The notes beneath the pieces are model-generated. The model had not been told where the DNA came from and searched no databases. It saw nothing but the letters and a program-made list of their open reading frames with translations. Below are positions 21,501 to 33,300 of a stretch of DNA of 64,000 nt, piece after piece. The DNA comes from Hanleya hanleyi (lineage: Eukaryota > Mollusca > Polyplacophora > Lepidopleurida > Hanleyidae). The translations under genes were made by a program, and so were the position numbers. Location of the stretch: NCBI GenBank assembly GCA_036873755.1, contig JAVTVY010019469.1, forward strand, positions 1-64,000. Reading direction: 5' to 3'. Each line of letters opens with the position of its first letter. Within the stretch, counting starts at the first letter, position 1.

Positions 21501-24500
21501 TTCTCCATGATTAATAGAACGTCGTCGCGACCCGAGAAAGTTCAAAATTTGCTGTAGTACGGGAGGAAAAAAACGCATGGGCAAAACCGTCATAGAGGGA
21601 TGCGGGAAGAGACGAGTATCTGCATTGGTCACTGCTAGGTTGCCATTTTTCTGTGAACCAATCAAATTGACTGATAAATATGGCTCTCGGTTTCAACTTC
21701 CCGTCTCTCTATTTCAACTTCCTGTTTCAGTTCGCGGTTCTCGGCAGCGGCTATTTGAGGATTTTGACAACAGCGGACATAATAAACTGCGTAGGTATTT
21801 AACGAGGTGCGCGGAATTTAGCGTACCTTATTTTGAATTTAGGCGCGTCATGGTGCGCGCGCGCCATCGCGCGCCTCAAAAGGCAGTGTTTGGACCTTTG
21901 ACCTTGACCTAAACTTTGGTGTATGACACATCGTCTTCCGTCAATGTATCAATGGACACAAAAAAATCACGATTTTTATGAATTTCATGATTTTGGGGGT
22001 CACCGTGACCTTGATATTCGGCCTTGACCTACATTTTGGTACGTGACACATCATGTCCCCGTAATGTATCTACTGACACAAAAAAAAAGTACTTTTCAAA
22101 GATTTCTTGATTCTGTGAGTCACAGTGACCTTGACCTAAATTTTGGTACATGACAAACCATCTCCCCGTAATTTCTCAATGGACACAAAAAATCTAGATT
22201 TTTAACAATTTCACGATTTTGGGGTCACAATGACCTTGACATTTGACCTTGACCTACATTTTAATATGTGACACACGGAGTCCCCCTAATGTATCTACTG
22301 ACACAAAAAAATGTTATTTTTAATAATTTCCTGATTTTTGGGTCACAATGATCTTTGACCTCCGACCTTGACCTATATTTTGATATGCAACACTTCATTT
22401 CCCCCTATTGAATCCACTTACAAAAAATTAGAAATTTATGATTTCCTGATTTTTCATTCACACTGAACTTTGACCTCTGACCTCGACCTACATTTGGCAT
22501 GCAACACATCGTTTCCCACTAGGGCATCCACTCGCCAAAAATTAGAACTGTAGATGGAAAACTATCAATGATCAATGATTTCCTGATTTTTAGGCAACAG
22601 TGACCTTTGACCTCTGACCTCGACCTGAATTTCGGTACGCGACACATCGTCTCCACCTGATGTATCCATTCACAAAAATTTGCAACTGTGGATAGAAAAC
22701 ATCCAGAGATATAGACCGGACACGAACACTTCACTGATTTCCTGTTTTTCAGGCCAGTGACCTTTGACCTCTGACCGCGACCTTCATTTTTGTACGCGAC
22801 ACATCGTCTCTCCGTAGGGTATCCACTCACCAAAAATTAAAACTGTAAATAGAAAACTGCTCCAGATATAGACCGGACACGGGGGACGGACAGACGGACG
22901 GACGAACGGATGGACGGACAGACGGACGGAAACCGCCATCACATAATACGTCCGCCTTTTTGGCGGGCGTATAAAAATCTGTGACAGACTCACCAAATTT
23001 TGAATAGAAGTAACACTCCGGCATCTTTGACATATCGTACTCGTGGAGAAATTCGCAGTCATCCCCTTTCTTGCATAAACCTCGAAGCCAATGTTTGCAG
23101 ACGATTGTGCGGTCTCCCTTCACATGACGGAATGGACAAGCTCCTCCTTTGCTGCACAAATTCCTCATATAAAACGTACATATTGCTGCACCAGACTCTG
23201 TGGAAAGGTGAAAATTTATCATCAAGTGGCGTTGGGTCAGTGGTGGGGTGGGGTGTGTAGTGACATATTCCATGTCTACACCAATGAAATTATAGTTTGA
23301 TTATGATAAATATGGCCATGTGGTTCTCCATTCTCCAGCAGAACATGCGATTTATTTAACATCATCTGTTGGCAATATAGAATTCTACTCATCTGTGTCT
23401 CATATAAGATATCTCAACACGACTGGGACCAAGTGGTCATGTGTGTGTGTGGGGGTAGAGGAGTGGAGCGGATAAGGGCCTTGGATGATGAAGTGGTGTT
23501 TTGGGTGAGAGGCGGGAGAAATAAGAGTCCAGCAGATATTTTCAAGACTGCTGGCATTTGAACCCTGTCACAAGTAGAACAGTCCCCCCCGAGATATATA
23601 GTAATAGCATACAGACAGAGCAGTTGAATAACACATGTTTATTTCACTGTTCAATATAGATTTTCGGGGATATGAATATAGGACATTTCCCCCCAGGCCC
23701 TTTCCCTCACCACCCTCCGAAAATTTCACCCCGAGTGGACAGATTGTTCAATGATGACATCATTTGAGGATTTTTCTCCTTCCAAAAAGCCTGAATACCC
23801 GAATTAAATGGGAGAAACTTTAAAAAGAATAGTTCAGCCCTGAGTATAATCTTTCAACTCGCCTAGTTATGAAAGTTTCTCTCTTGTATGAGCGAAGATT
23901 TTCAGGACAAAAACCTGCTACACTCCAAGCCCTGTTGTAAAGTCCAGCACCAGCTGAGAGGGTTGAGATTACAAACTTTGATAAAACAGCTAAGCCTTTG
24001 TTTAGAACTGATCTTACTTCCAATGTATCTGAGTAAGAGAAGTCGCCCCCCGCCCCGCCTTCCCCTCCCTTTAAAAAAAAAAAAATCTATAATTTGACCT
24101 TGATATAATAGGTCAAGGATGGCCATTTTCAATACACGACTCCACGGTTCCGCGGCTGAGTGACCTACTTTCCAGTGGAACGTAAATGAAGCCACATGGC
24201 GCGCTACAGCATTGCTGAGGTGGGAGAATCGAGGTATTTTAAATAGCTGTTGTGTTCAAGACTAAAGATCTCTTGGATTCGTACATGCGACGTTTTCTTC
24301 CTTGATGTTACCAGAAGTAATCTGTTTGTCTAGAAATCATTACACTTAAGCTACTTAGACTGAAAATAAGACTTTTTCATCACTGTTTATCGTGGTGTTG
24401 TGGTTGTATGCAACACATATGTATTTGATATAGTTCTAACCACAATAAACAATTGATACAACATTTAATCACCAGAATATATATATTTAAAATAAATATA

Positions 24501-25334
24501 TGATTAGTAGATATTGCCTTGCCACCAACTCCTCAAACGAGCCGTCTGGAGACTTCTCTTGAATTTCGAGGTAATTTTCAGACCCCTACCTTGAAAAAAA
24601 AAGGGGCAGGGTGCTAGTCTGTTGAAAAGGGGCACTTTTTGCGCGGACGAGGAATAAAAGGGCATGTCGGAGGCACTAGTAGTCGCGGCGGCGGTATCGG
24701 TATTTTCTAATATCACCATTCATTTCTGTCGATCACATTGAATTGAATTGAATTGAATGAATGGACATCACAAGGATGATACACAGGAAATCTGCTTAAA
24801 ATTAGATCTGCAGTAAGCACTCCCTAGTTTACTTGTCAGTCATGTAAATCTGAACCCCCCCCCCCCCCGCCACCGCCACCTTCCCCGTCCATTTCCATGT
24901 TCTGAGTCATGACCAATCACAGAGCTTCTCCTTGATTTATGAATGTATGTTTGAAAACGTCAATGTTAGGCCACAACTCTGCGGGGAAGACAGATTGACC
25001 TCTAGATTCATGAGAGAAATGTCTCCTGGAATTGATCAAAATATATAAAATCTATTATTAATGTTCAACGAAGGTCAATCATCATGGTTTCGAGAGAAGA
25101 AAATATTCATCTGTTGAAACAAGTTAAAATAGGAGTTTTACGTATACCAAGCACCTGTCGCTCCTAGATGGGCCATACGAGTGACCTGGATCTGCATGAA
25201 AACCTGTGTCTCAGTTCAAGCCACAGGCAAGATGAGGAGTGTTTCTTTTTGGATCAGGTTTTAATCGGATTGGATACGGAAGAGTTTGGAATTCACAAGA
25301 TGTCAACCGAGAAAAATATTTACTGATCATATCA

Positions 25335-25367
<33 letters not shown>

Positions 25368-28300
25368 ATTAAGGTTGATTTGCCATAGGCCTATCCCATA
25401 TGTATATAATTTCTGAGCAATAACTTCTGAACTGAAATCTTTGAAAATAATGACAAATAGAACATCTTTATTACGGTAGTCCCAAAATGCTACTGAAAAG
25501 CAGAGAGTACCATACCTCAAAGTTCACAAATGGATTTAGATGTTTTTATCTTCAAATATTCATTATTTGTGCAAATCATTATACCAGTGAAGCCTGAATA
25601 TAGATCATATGAATGTTCAACTTGCTGTGATATAGGTAGCTATGATCTACTTCTTTCAAGATACTCATAATTTTCACTGGAATTTGCATGAAAGTTTGTT
25701 GTTGTTGTTACTGCTAAATGGGCTTTATACTATTCGGATGAAATGGGCTACGTAATATCGCCATATCTCAACAAGGCTTCAAATCAATTTGAAATTTCTG
25801 AAATAATGCGGCAGATAATAGATTTGAGATAATATCGGTCCCATAAAATTAGACTGAGTCGACGTCTCCACGTGGCTGCGATCACCAACGAATCGACTGA
25901 AGGTTGCAAACCGGAAGAGTTCACCACAAATAAACAGGGTCAACATGAGGCAAACAACAACCAAATTACGTAAGAAGTATTGAAACTTCGAACTTATCAT
26001 TAAAAGAGCTTAGTACCAGTAATTAGGGTTGCAAGCCAGAGGCTGCAAACCTCTTATTATTGGTATCGTTCTTATTATTATTATTCCGCCGTATTTTGTC
26101 CGGGAATTTTCTTGGCCGCCATTTAACCGAGGAAGTCGAAACTTCACGCAGGTATTGGGGCATGGGAGATCTAATGCATATCAAAAGAAGAAGCCGATTG
26201 GGCAAAAGCCCCGGCGGCCATCTTGGATTTATCCTCCAAAAAAATATTTTTTCAAAGATCTTCTTCTCTGGAACCGCTGGGTCGATTGACTCGAAATTTG
26301 GTACACATGATCTATGGATCTGGGGCTCTCAGATTATGACTCGACAATTTGCTGTGTAAAACAAAATGGCCGCCAATGACCAATCAAAATTGTCGGATTT
26401 TCAAATGACGGATTTGGACGGTGAAAGTGGCTATATATATGCATTATGATATGGTGATCACGAATATGCAAAAGCTTTGGTCCTCGGTCACGTGGTTTGG
26501 CCGCCATCTTGAATTTTGTCAGAAACGGAGCACATCTTGTAGAGCCTATATCTCTGGAACTACCAGGAGTACAGCCTAGCAGTTTGTTGCATTATGTTGT
26601 ACAGGAGCAGCTCTTTCGGAAATATGTCAACCATTTTCATCTATCTGCAATAGTTTTTCCGCTATTCTCTGTCGTATTTTACCCAAATTTGTCAATTATC
26701 GGATTTTCATGTAACAGATTTTGATAGCGAAAGTAACTATATGTACGTTATGGGACGCGCCGATGCTGAATATGGCAGGTTTGTGGGGCATGATCCCACT
26801 AGATCTAATTAATACCCAAAGAAGGAGCCGATTGGTCAGATGCTTTGGCGGCCATCTTGGATTTATCCTAAAACCTTCCAAGATCTTCTTCTCTGGAACC
26901 ACTGGACCGATTGCCTCGAAACTTAGCACACATGTTCGATGAACCTGCGGCTCCCAAATTATGATTCGAAAAGTTGTTCCGTATATTAAAATGGCCGCCA
27001 TTGACCAATCAAAATTGTCGGATTTTCAAAGGACGGATTTGGACGAGGAAAGTGGTTACATATATGCATTCCGATATGGCGATCACGAATATGCAAAAGT
27101 TTTGCTCCTAAGTCACGTCGTTTGGCCGCCATCTTGAATTTTGTCAGAAACGGAGCACATCTTCTACAGGCTATAACTGAAGAACTATGGGAAGTACAGC
27201 CATGCAGTTTGTTGCATTATATTGTCCAAGAGCAGGCCTTTCGGAAACATGTGAACCATTTCAACGTACCTTTAATAGTTTTCCCTCTATTCTCAGATGT
27301 ATATCATCCAAATTTGCGAATTGATAGATTGTTCTTCAGTGATAACTATGTAGGTTAGATCTAAGAGGAAGCAAATGACGTTTTGCCAAATAGGATGGCT
27401 TCCAGGTCTAAAACTACTGCTGTTGGTTCATTGTCTGCGATATGTGCTTGCAACCCGAGGATTGCCGCTCGCGGCTATATTTATCCTTGGTATTTAATCT
27501 ATAAGTCCGACGTGATTATCAGTGTGAAACAGCGGGGTTTTCCCCGCGACGTACGGCTTTCAATCTCGAGATAACGTAACGAGGTTTCTGACTGGCTAAG
27601 AGTACCGCCTTATCAAGGCCAGCCAATCACAACGCCAGTACTTGAATACGTTGCTTCAAGCAAATATGGCGGACAGAAATGTTTCCGTACACAACAACGG
27701 TCCTTCGATAAGACAGATTAATCCTTCTTAGAGTTTGGACGGATCAACGATGTGAAGGAATGGAATTTGGAAATAAACAACCTGTATTCATAAAGTATAG
27801 TAGCAGAACACGGCTTTAAGGAAGAGACGGGGCCGCGGCGCGGTCTAAATGGGGCAGGGCGCATTTTCGGGCATCTCAGAAGGGGCGGGGCGCACTCTGA
27901 GGGGGGCGGGGCGGAGTGCCCCTCTGGTTTACGCAAGCGAGGGGTCTGATTTTTGACAATCTAATAAAAATTAAAAATCCTATCTGCTCCCCATTTGGAT
28001 ACTGTCGCTTGTAGGATCTAACAGGTTTGCAGTAACTCGCGTGTTAACCAATCCCGAGAACGCTTCATAGTGCTTTGAAGGAAACATTGATGACAAAGAA
28101 TTTTTGTTTGGCTCAGCCGAATTAGCCGGCTCTTTTCATGTTGCTGCAGTCCCGACATTGTGGCGCCATAATACGGGGTAAATATATGAACTGATCTTTG
28201 GTGTAAGCATTAGGGTAAACGGACACAGTGAACCTATCTCCCCTCCCCGACTGCAAATGGATGAGTCCAGATGCGACCATGATGTCATAATGCTATTAAA

Positions 28301-29184
28301 TATCCATGGTATGGGTGCTCAGAACACCAAATTCAATTGAAATACGTAAGATAGCGACATGTACGATTGGGAAGCATTGATAGGATATTAATTTATTAAG
28401 ATTGAATTTCTGAGCGCCAGTGGCGACCGGACCATAAAGTAAATTATTCATGGGACATGTCATCCAGGTTATGACCGTCTTTGGCGTCCTCGAGAAGTTT
28501 GCGTTTACCCTTGCCTTTTCCTTTACTTTGAGCCATTATTAGCACCTTTCGGCATGTTTGATTAGCCTGGGCCACGTGCTTTCTCGCCAGTGTTTACGTT
28601 CCACTGACCCAGTGCCTCGCTCTGAATATGACCCAGTTTACCTAATATGGCGAGACTGTGGAGTCGTGTATAGGCTTCTGACCCTTCATCAGCTGCATGT
28701 ACGTGGTATGAATTTACAATGCCTGCCTATAATCCTTCTTGAGATATTATGTCCACAAGAAAGATGGGCAGACGGATGGACGGACAGACAGACAGACAAT
28801 AATACCGACAATAATACCATTTGGGCAAATTTGCCCGAGCAGTACAAACTATTGGTGAGACCAGCTAGTATAATTTTTCAAGAGATATAACAAATTTTAA
28901 TACGGTCTGAATTTTCGGAAATGAAATTGTAATATGTGAGGGAGGGGGGAGGGGGGAGGGGGGGGGGATTACCCAGAAAGAGACACATTGGGGGCACTAA
29001 ATGACAAGAAAAACGGACACAGAAAAACAAATACGATGCCGAGTCTGATACGGGTTATCGAGTTCCCAGTTTTCGACTTACTATCCATTCCTGGAAAAGG
29101 CAACGGCTGTGCTCCCAGTTGTTGGTCGAGGGCAATCTCGATATCGAATCTGACAGAAGTTACATTTGCTATTAGTTCCTGCAT
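18462..29184 (-). CDS. CPSF4: CPSF4 / CPSF30, cleavage and polyadenylation specificity factor subunit 4 (gene span, five exons found)
   Basis: CPSF4 is the CCCH zinc-finger subunit of the nuclear CPSF complex. It contacts the AAUAAA signal of pre-mRNA and supports cleavage and polyadenylation. Five exons were read on the minus strand: 29184-29082, 23197-22994, 19706-19611, 18972-18879 and 18597-18462. All have GT donors and AG acceptors, and their phases agree (103, 204, 96, 94 and 136 nt). Together they give 211 residues covering the N-terminus 'MQELIANVTSVRFDIEIALD', the CCCH fingers and one CCHC knuckle. The order and motifs follow the animal CPSF4 family closely. What is missing is the C-terminal linker and second knuckle, whose exon or exons were not found in the window. 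Introns 1 (5.9 kb) and 2 (3.3 kb) are filled with repeat elements. The identity is very secure; completeness is not. Confidence 0.93.
18879..18972 (-). CDS. CPSF4: CPSF4 exon 4 (finger 4 end and finger 5)
   Basis: Acceptor '…CTGAACAG', donor GTAAGT. It encodes 'PNCKNRHVRRVLCQCYLNGF' followed by 'CLEGRNCKFM'. The spacing matches CPSF4 finger 5 (C-x8-C-x5-C-x3-H), with the final His completed by exon 5. Confidence 0.93.
19086..19146. repeat. SINE-like fragment in CPSF4 intron 3
   Basis: Contains 'TAGGGTTTAACGTCGCGTTC' and 'GGCCATATAGCGAC', phrases I associate with dispersed short repeats in gastropod genomes. The boundaries and family are not established here. Confidence 0.4.
19611..19706 (-). 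CDS. CPSF4: CPSF4 exon 3 (CCCH fingers 3-4)
   Basis: Acceptor '…TTTGTAG', donor GTCAGT. It encodes 'QCSNKECPFLHIDPEKK' and 'DCPWYDRGFCRH', continuing finger 3 from exon 2 and opening finger 4. Phase 1 at both ends matches the neighbouring exons. Confidence 0.94.
20596..20653 (+). repeat. SINE-like 3' tail in CPSF4 intron 2
   Basis: 'GGGATATGACTGAAATATTG', then 'AACGTTAAATCC', then a 'TCACTCACTCAC' microsatellite. This resembles tails of abundant gastropod SINEs, which end in (TCAC)n after 'GATATGACTGAAATATTG'. The tRNA-related head was not identified. Confidence 0.45.
21885..22975. mobile_element. Tandem-repeat element with TGACCTTTGACCT units, (GGAC)n and hairpin (copy 1)
   Basis: About nine diverged units of roughly 105-125 bp carry 'GGTCACAGTGACCTTGACCT', 'ATTTTGGTACGTGACACATC' and 'GACACAAAAAAA..TTT..GATTTCCTGATTTT'. 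The element ends with 'ATATAGACCGGACACGG', a (GGAC)n tract and the hairpin 22946-22956 / 22962-22972 (one G-T mismatch). It lies just inside CPSF4 intron 2, next to exon 2. A second copy with the same internal order is at 56260-57460. Probably a non-autonomous Helentron/pearl-like element (inference from layout). Confidence 0.75.
22994..23197 (-). CDS. CPSF4: CPSF4 exon 2 (CCCH zinc fingers 1-2 and start of 3)
   Basis: Acceptor '…CTTTCCACAG' and donor GTGAGT (22993-22988). It encodes 'SGAAICTFYMRNLCSKGG' and the highly conserved 'CKHWLRGLCKKGDDCEFLH', then 'MPECYFYSKF'. The first two fingers have the C-x8-C-x5-C-x3-H and C-x7-8-C-x5-C-x3-H spacing typical of CPSF30. Confidence 0.95.
23300..26025. 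other. CPSF4 intron 1, part: no exon seen
   Basis: Contains simple-sequence tracts: an (ATTGA)n-like run near 24735, a poly-C run near 24857 and an (AG)n run at 25336-25367. No coding exon was recognised on either strand. Confidence 0.45.
26030..27460. repeat. Dimeric 630-bp repeat in CPSF4 intron 1
   Basis: Two copies of a unit of about 630 bp: 'GGCGGCCATCTTGGATTTAT' starts at 26213 and 26847, and 'GTTTGGCCGCCATCTTGAAT' at 26495 and 27120. Shared stretches include 'CTTCTTCTCTGGAACC' and 'ACCAATCAAAATTGTCGG'. The region begins with 'GGGTTGCAAGCC' (about 26027) and ends near 'GCTTGCAACCC' (27447-27457), a possible 11-bp inverted terminal pair. It is presumably a non-autonomous element. Confidence 0.65.
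28750..28850. mobile_element. End of a (GGAC)n/hairpin repeat element
   Basis: 'GGATGGACGGACAGACAGAC', then 'CAATAATACC', then the perfect palindrome GGGCAAATTTGCCC (28823-28836) followed by 'GAGCAGTA'. Same end layout as the element at 16100-16966. The body to the left was not delimited. Confidence 0.55.
29082..29184 (-). CDS. CPSF4: CPSF4 exon 1 (coding part)
   Basis: Encodes 34 residues, starting 'MQELIANV' and ending 'GAQPLPFPGMD', plus one base of the next codon. Donor GTAAGT at 29081-29076. The frame stays open upstream to a Met at 29259, but family proteins begin at the MQE position, so 29184 was chosen. Confidence 0.92.
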
Positions 29185-32100
29185 GATTGCTGTTGTGAAT
29201 AAAGTCAGTCGTGAGTTATAACTAGAATTTTCGTTTGTTGTCAGGTTGTTACTTTCCACCCCACCTCCGGACGTGTGCGTTTACGCATGTGTTGTGACAC
29301 TACGGTTTAACTAAAATGTTAACCAAAACTGGACCCGGGACCGGAGAATTTAAAAAATCTGGCTGCTAGATGATTTTACCTGGTATTATAAAATATCGTG
29401 CAGCGGATGCATGTCGGACTATGGATTTAGATATTTTAAATTCTCCTGCCCCCAGTCCAGTAGACCGATAGTATAACATTATACGCCATTTTCTCAACTC
29501 AAATTAATGAAATTCACCTTTTAAGTTAAATCACAGGCTTGAAATCCGTTCTAGTATCCGTGGTCAGTTTATTCGAGCATTCTCATAAAGATGATGATGA
29601 TAATGTTGTCTTGAATTGGCCTATTGCGCGCCAAAAATAATGTCACACTGGTAAAATTTCACAATTGGATAGCCTTCTACTTTCACTTGGTGAAAAACAA
29701 CACAGAACACTGAACACGGTTGATGGATATTTTTCGATAGACATATTAATTAACCAGATAATGGCGCCAATACAGAAAATAAACAAACTTTTTTACCAAA
29801 AATGTTCAGTTTGTGCAGGCCTTTGACTGGAATTAGTCGGGAGAAAAAGGCGAGAATTCGGGGACGAGCAGTAGTAGAGAATCCACAAAAAGAGCGACGA
29901 TACAGCTCACCAATTTCCAGTGTACGAGTTGTCACAGCGAAACAACTCACCAATTACCAATGTACGAGTTGTCAGAACATTTCCATCATAGCTCTCTAGA
30001 TTTGTATTTAATACCGCTTATACCGGGCCGTGTGGCCATATCATCCAAGTTGTCACATAAACAGGTACAATAAAAGCGTAGGCCTACCGTACCTGAGATA
30101 CAACACATATCACGAATCGTTAGATTCTTGGTATGTGCTTTAGAATAGGTTAACCGGAAGACTATACTGTGGAGTCATGTGGCTCTGCCAGTATGTCGGC
30201 ATCTCTTCCCACTTCCCTTATATATGTTGTAATTTGACATTTGACCTCTTGACGTCTCATTCAAGTGACCTTTGACCCTGACCGAAAGTAACATTTAACC
30301 CTGCGCATGGGCACAAACAGTACCGGAAACACATTTGCGCAATGTCAAAGATCACTTCCGGTTACGTGGCTGTGACGTCACAGAGGTCAAAGGCCAATGA
30401 ACCCTTTTATGCGGAATTTCTACTATTAATAGCCGATAAATCGCGAATCCACATACCAAATTAAATTTTTTGAATTTTCTCCTAGCTCATGGAATCCAAC
30501 GAAACGACTAAAAATAGCCCTGATGGATTTATTCAGCGCCCGGGAATCTGGATACCCCTCATAGAAGGCACGTTCTCATGCGACGTCGCTAATACTACTT
30601 GCGTATCCGAGCTGATCCTAAACGGCGGGGAGGGGGGGATTGGATGATTTTGAACTTAATTATCTTAATTAATACTCATCCAACATTGTGTTATATGCTT
30701 GTTCGTCTTGTTCGTTCATGGCTGTTTCTGGAGACCCAATGATTATTTTTTTATTTTGATACTTAATTGTTTGAGAAATCCAGTCACATCTTTGAATGTT
30801 TGTAGTTCTTTATTTTCCTCTAAGATGTACTCTTTATCGACCTTTCCCGACCTAATGCAATAAAAATGGACAGACTCTGCACACGTCTTACAGATCAGCA
30901 TTTCGATCAGCATCTGAAGACAATTAATTTGTAAGTCATAGAATTTTCTTTCTGTTTATGGGAACCAGTTATATTTCCCATAAACGGCCATATTAGCCTA
31001 AATTTGAATACGTAGCTAAAAATTCATGGATATACCTGATGTTCATTTTTAAATACATTGAAGCTTGGGACACAGAAAAAGGTGAGATAATGCATGCCAA
31101 TTCTTTTCTATATCGCTCAGAAGTTGCATGGGTACCTCCATTTTGACAGCTTGACTCGATGCCATTTTTAAATAACAGGGACCATCAATCTGTAACCATC
31201 TGGGTCATCTATACGCGATTAGACTGATGGATGGCGAAGTGTGCGCAAATGAGGTGCCATTTTCAAAATCGTGTGGAAATTCAATGAATTACAGTTGATT
31301 GATTATGACTTCATCTTTAAATAGTGCAAAAACATCTGCCATGGTCTTCCATTTCATCAGTCCACTTCAATGAATATCAACCAATTAGGTGGCATCTTCA
31401 TATTTAGTTCGCATAGCTAATGATTGGCTGAAACAGATAACCTGGTACCTTATGCCTTCACATTATGCTTTATTGAGAAATTTCTGTTTCAAGCTAATGC
31501 TAACTGTACCATACAGGAAGCAATTGGACTGAACGGCCCGTAGACTGCCACCAGAAGCTGGATTGCTGCGCAGTGGTGCCTGTCCAGGGTCTGTACGTTG
31601 TTATCGTATTAATGCAGAAAAGACTGATTTCGGTGATGTAGTCCCTGTTCATTTCTGTATCTAGTCCTTATTTTGTACGATTCTCTAGACATAAACACAG
31701 AATGTGAAGAAAGCTGCACTGAAACTGAACTGGGATGAGGACGGAAAACAAGTTATTTCCTCGATTTCATTCGCTTTTGACAGTTGACAGTTGACAGTTG
31801 ACGAAACACTTTGTAGTTATGATGGTGTGGCGAAGAGATGAACCAAATACTGGTGCGGACCAGTACTGGCGAATATAATACTGGCCAAACAGTGTACGGG
31901 TACGTTGGCCCCAAAGGTTCACTTGGCCCCATCTGTTCACTTTCATTTTCACTTCTAAGTTCTTATGATTGACAACAACAACAATTGATGTTGAGTCGGG
32001 GGATTTGGTTTAATGTCACACTTAAGTTTGATTGATGTTGATTGGTCGGTTTATCAGTTTATGCCAGGATATAAGTGTACCGAAGAATCATATATTTTAT

Positions 32101-32640
32101 TCTCCCAGACCAATAGATCAGCTGTTGCATCTGCTGTCCATTGTTGTTGTGTTGTTTATCTGTAAATCCACTCGTATTAACTCGATGGGTATTTTTCTCT
32201 GGTGCTACAAGAAAAAAAATCACATGGTTCTGTTTGTTCTCTTATACTTGAGAAAGTAGACAGCGGGCAATGTTCGATCGATCGATACGTGTTGTCCGAC
32301 TCATTGGTGTAGAGTAGGACATACAGTGGTATTAGGTAGGTAGAAATAATATGTACATTATAAACAAGAGAAACATGGTTATGTTATTTACAACCCTTGT
32401 GTGGGGGGTACAGCTGATGCGACTAATTCAAATACATGTTCTAGGCAGGGTAGGTCTTTCCCAGTTAGTCACAGAATGCTCCCACTATCTCAGAATTGTG
32501 CTTCCTTGAGAGGACATCACTGTGCCCACTTAGCACCTGAGGTTAATCTTCCCCACAATGGATTCTTTCTGCCTGTTGGAAAGAAGCAGAGTCTGGTTCA
32601 CTTTGTTCATCAGAGAATCACATTCTTTCTCAAATCTCGA
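29185..32640. other. CPSF4 upstream region and unassigned sequence
   Basis: Upstream of the CPSF4 start codon on the minus strand, so its promoter should lie here, but no TATA box or initiator can be argued for. 'TTGACATTTGACCTC' and 'GTGACCTTTGACCCTGACC' near 30235-30285 echo the repeat family of 21885-22975. The short triplet TTGACAG recurs at 31780-31800. No exon was recognised. Confidence 0.4.
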
Positions 32641-33300
32641 TCACTGGAAGACATAATGATGTACTGTCTCAGGCACATTGCAGACACTGCAGTCTGCTGA
32701 CGTTATGGTGGTGTTCAGCTTCACCTGATGATGTTTCAGTTTGGTATGACCACTGAGGATCTGGTTCAGGCAGCTTTGTTCTCTTCCCCTGTGTTTATGG
32801 AAAAACTTCCTGGTGTTTGTCTTCTTGATCACAGCCTGGACACAGCTTACCTTTATGGAGTTTTCCAACCGTCGTTGCCATTTAACTACTGCCTTCTTCC
32901 TCATGTGTCGAAACAGAGAAGATTTATCATTTGCGAATTCTGACTGCATAGACTCAGCCTCTATTGCTGGAGTTTTGGCATACTCATCAGCAATCTCGTT
33001 GCTCAATCTTTATTCCTCTGTCAGTGATCTGGGCACCAGTGGCATCGGACTCTTGCTCCGTGTCTCAAAATGGTTCTAACTGAGGTTCTAATAGGACTAA
33101 TATCCTCTGCTTTGTTGCCTGGAATGTCTGAAGAAAAGCTAGACGCAATATAGCAGACTGGCAGTCTGTGAAGATGTTTACATCTGCCTCTACTGAAGTG
33201 CCTGCTACATATTCTAGACCTAGTCGGATATCAATGACCAGCGCAAAGTTCTGGGGTATGGATCCCTATGCTATAACCAACAGATATTGTCTGACACCCA
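32640..33300 (-). pseudogene. Decayed LINE (non-LTR retrotransposon) RNase H and C-terminal zinc motif
   Basis: On the minus strand, in broken frames, are the RNase H motif 'VNIFTDCQSAILRL' (about 33190-33130), a degenerate 'W-C-P-D-H' in place of WVPGH (about 33040), and 'SNEIADEYAKTPA' (33003 downward), the third catalytic Asp region. Further down is 'CSVCNVPETVHHYVF', like the Cys/His box after RNase H in several LINE clades. Frame changes separate the motifs, so it is dead. The clade cannot be named. Confidence 0.75.

Noticed and set aside
22827..22993. Extension of the CPSF4 exon 2 frame past 22994
   Set aside because: The donor GTGAGT fits the phase of exon 3 exactly. The extension reads into the (GGAC)n repeat element.
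28969..29259. Extending the CPSF4 N-terminus to the Met at 29259
   Set aside because: Family members start at the MQE position (29184). The extra 25 residues show no conservation I recognise, and the frame after 29082 is intron.
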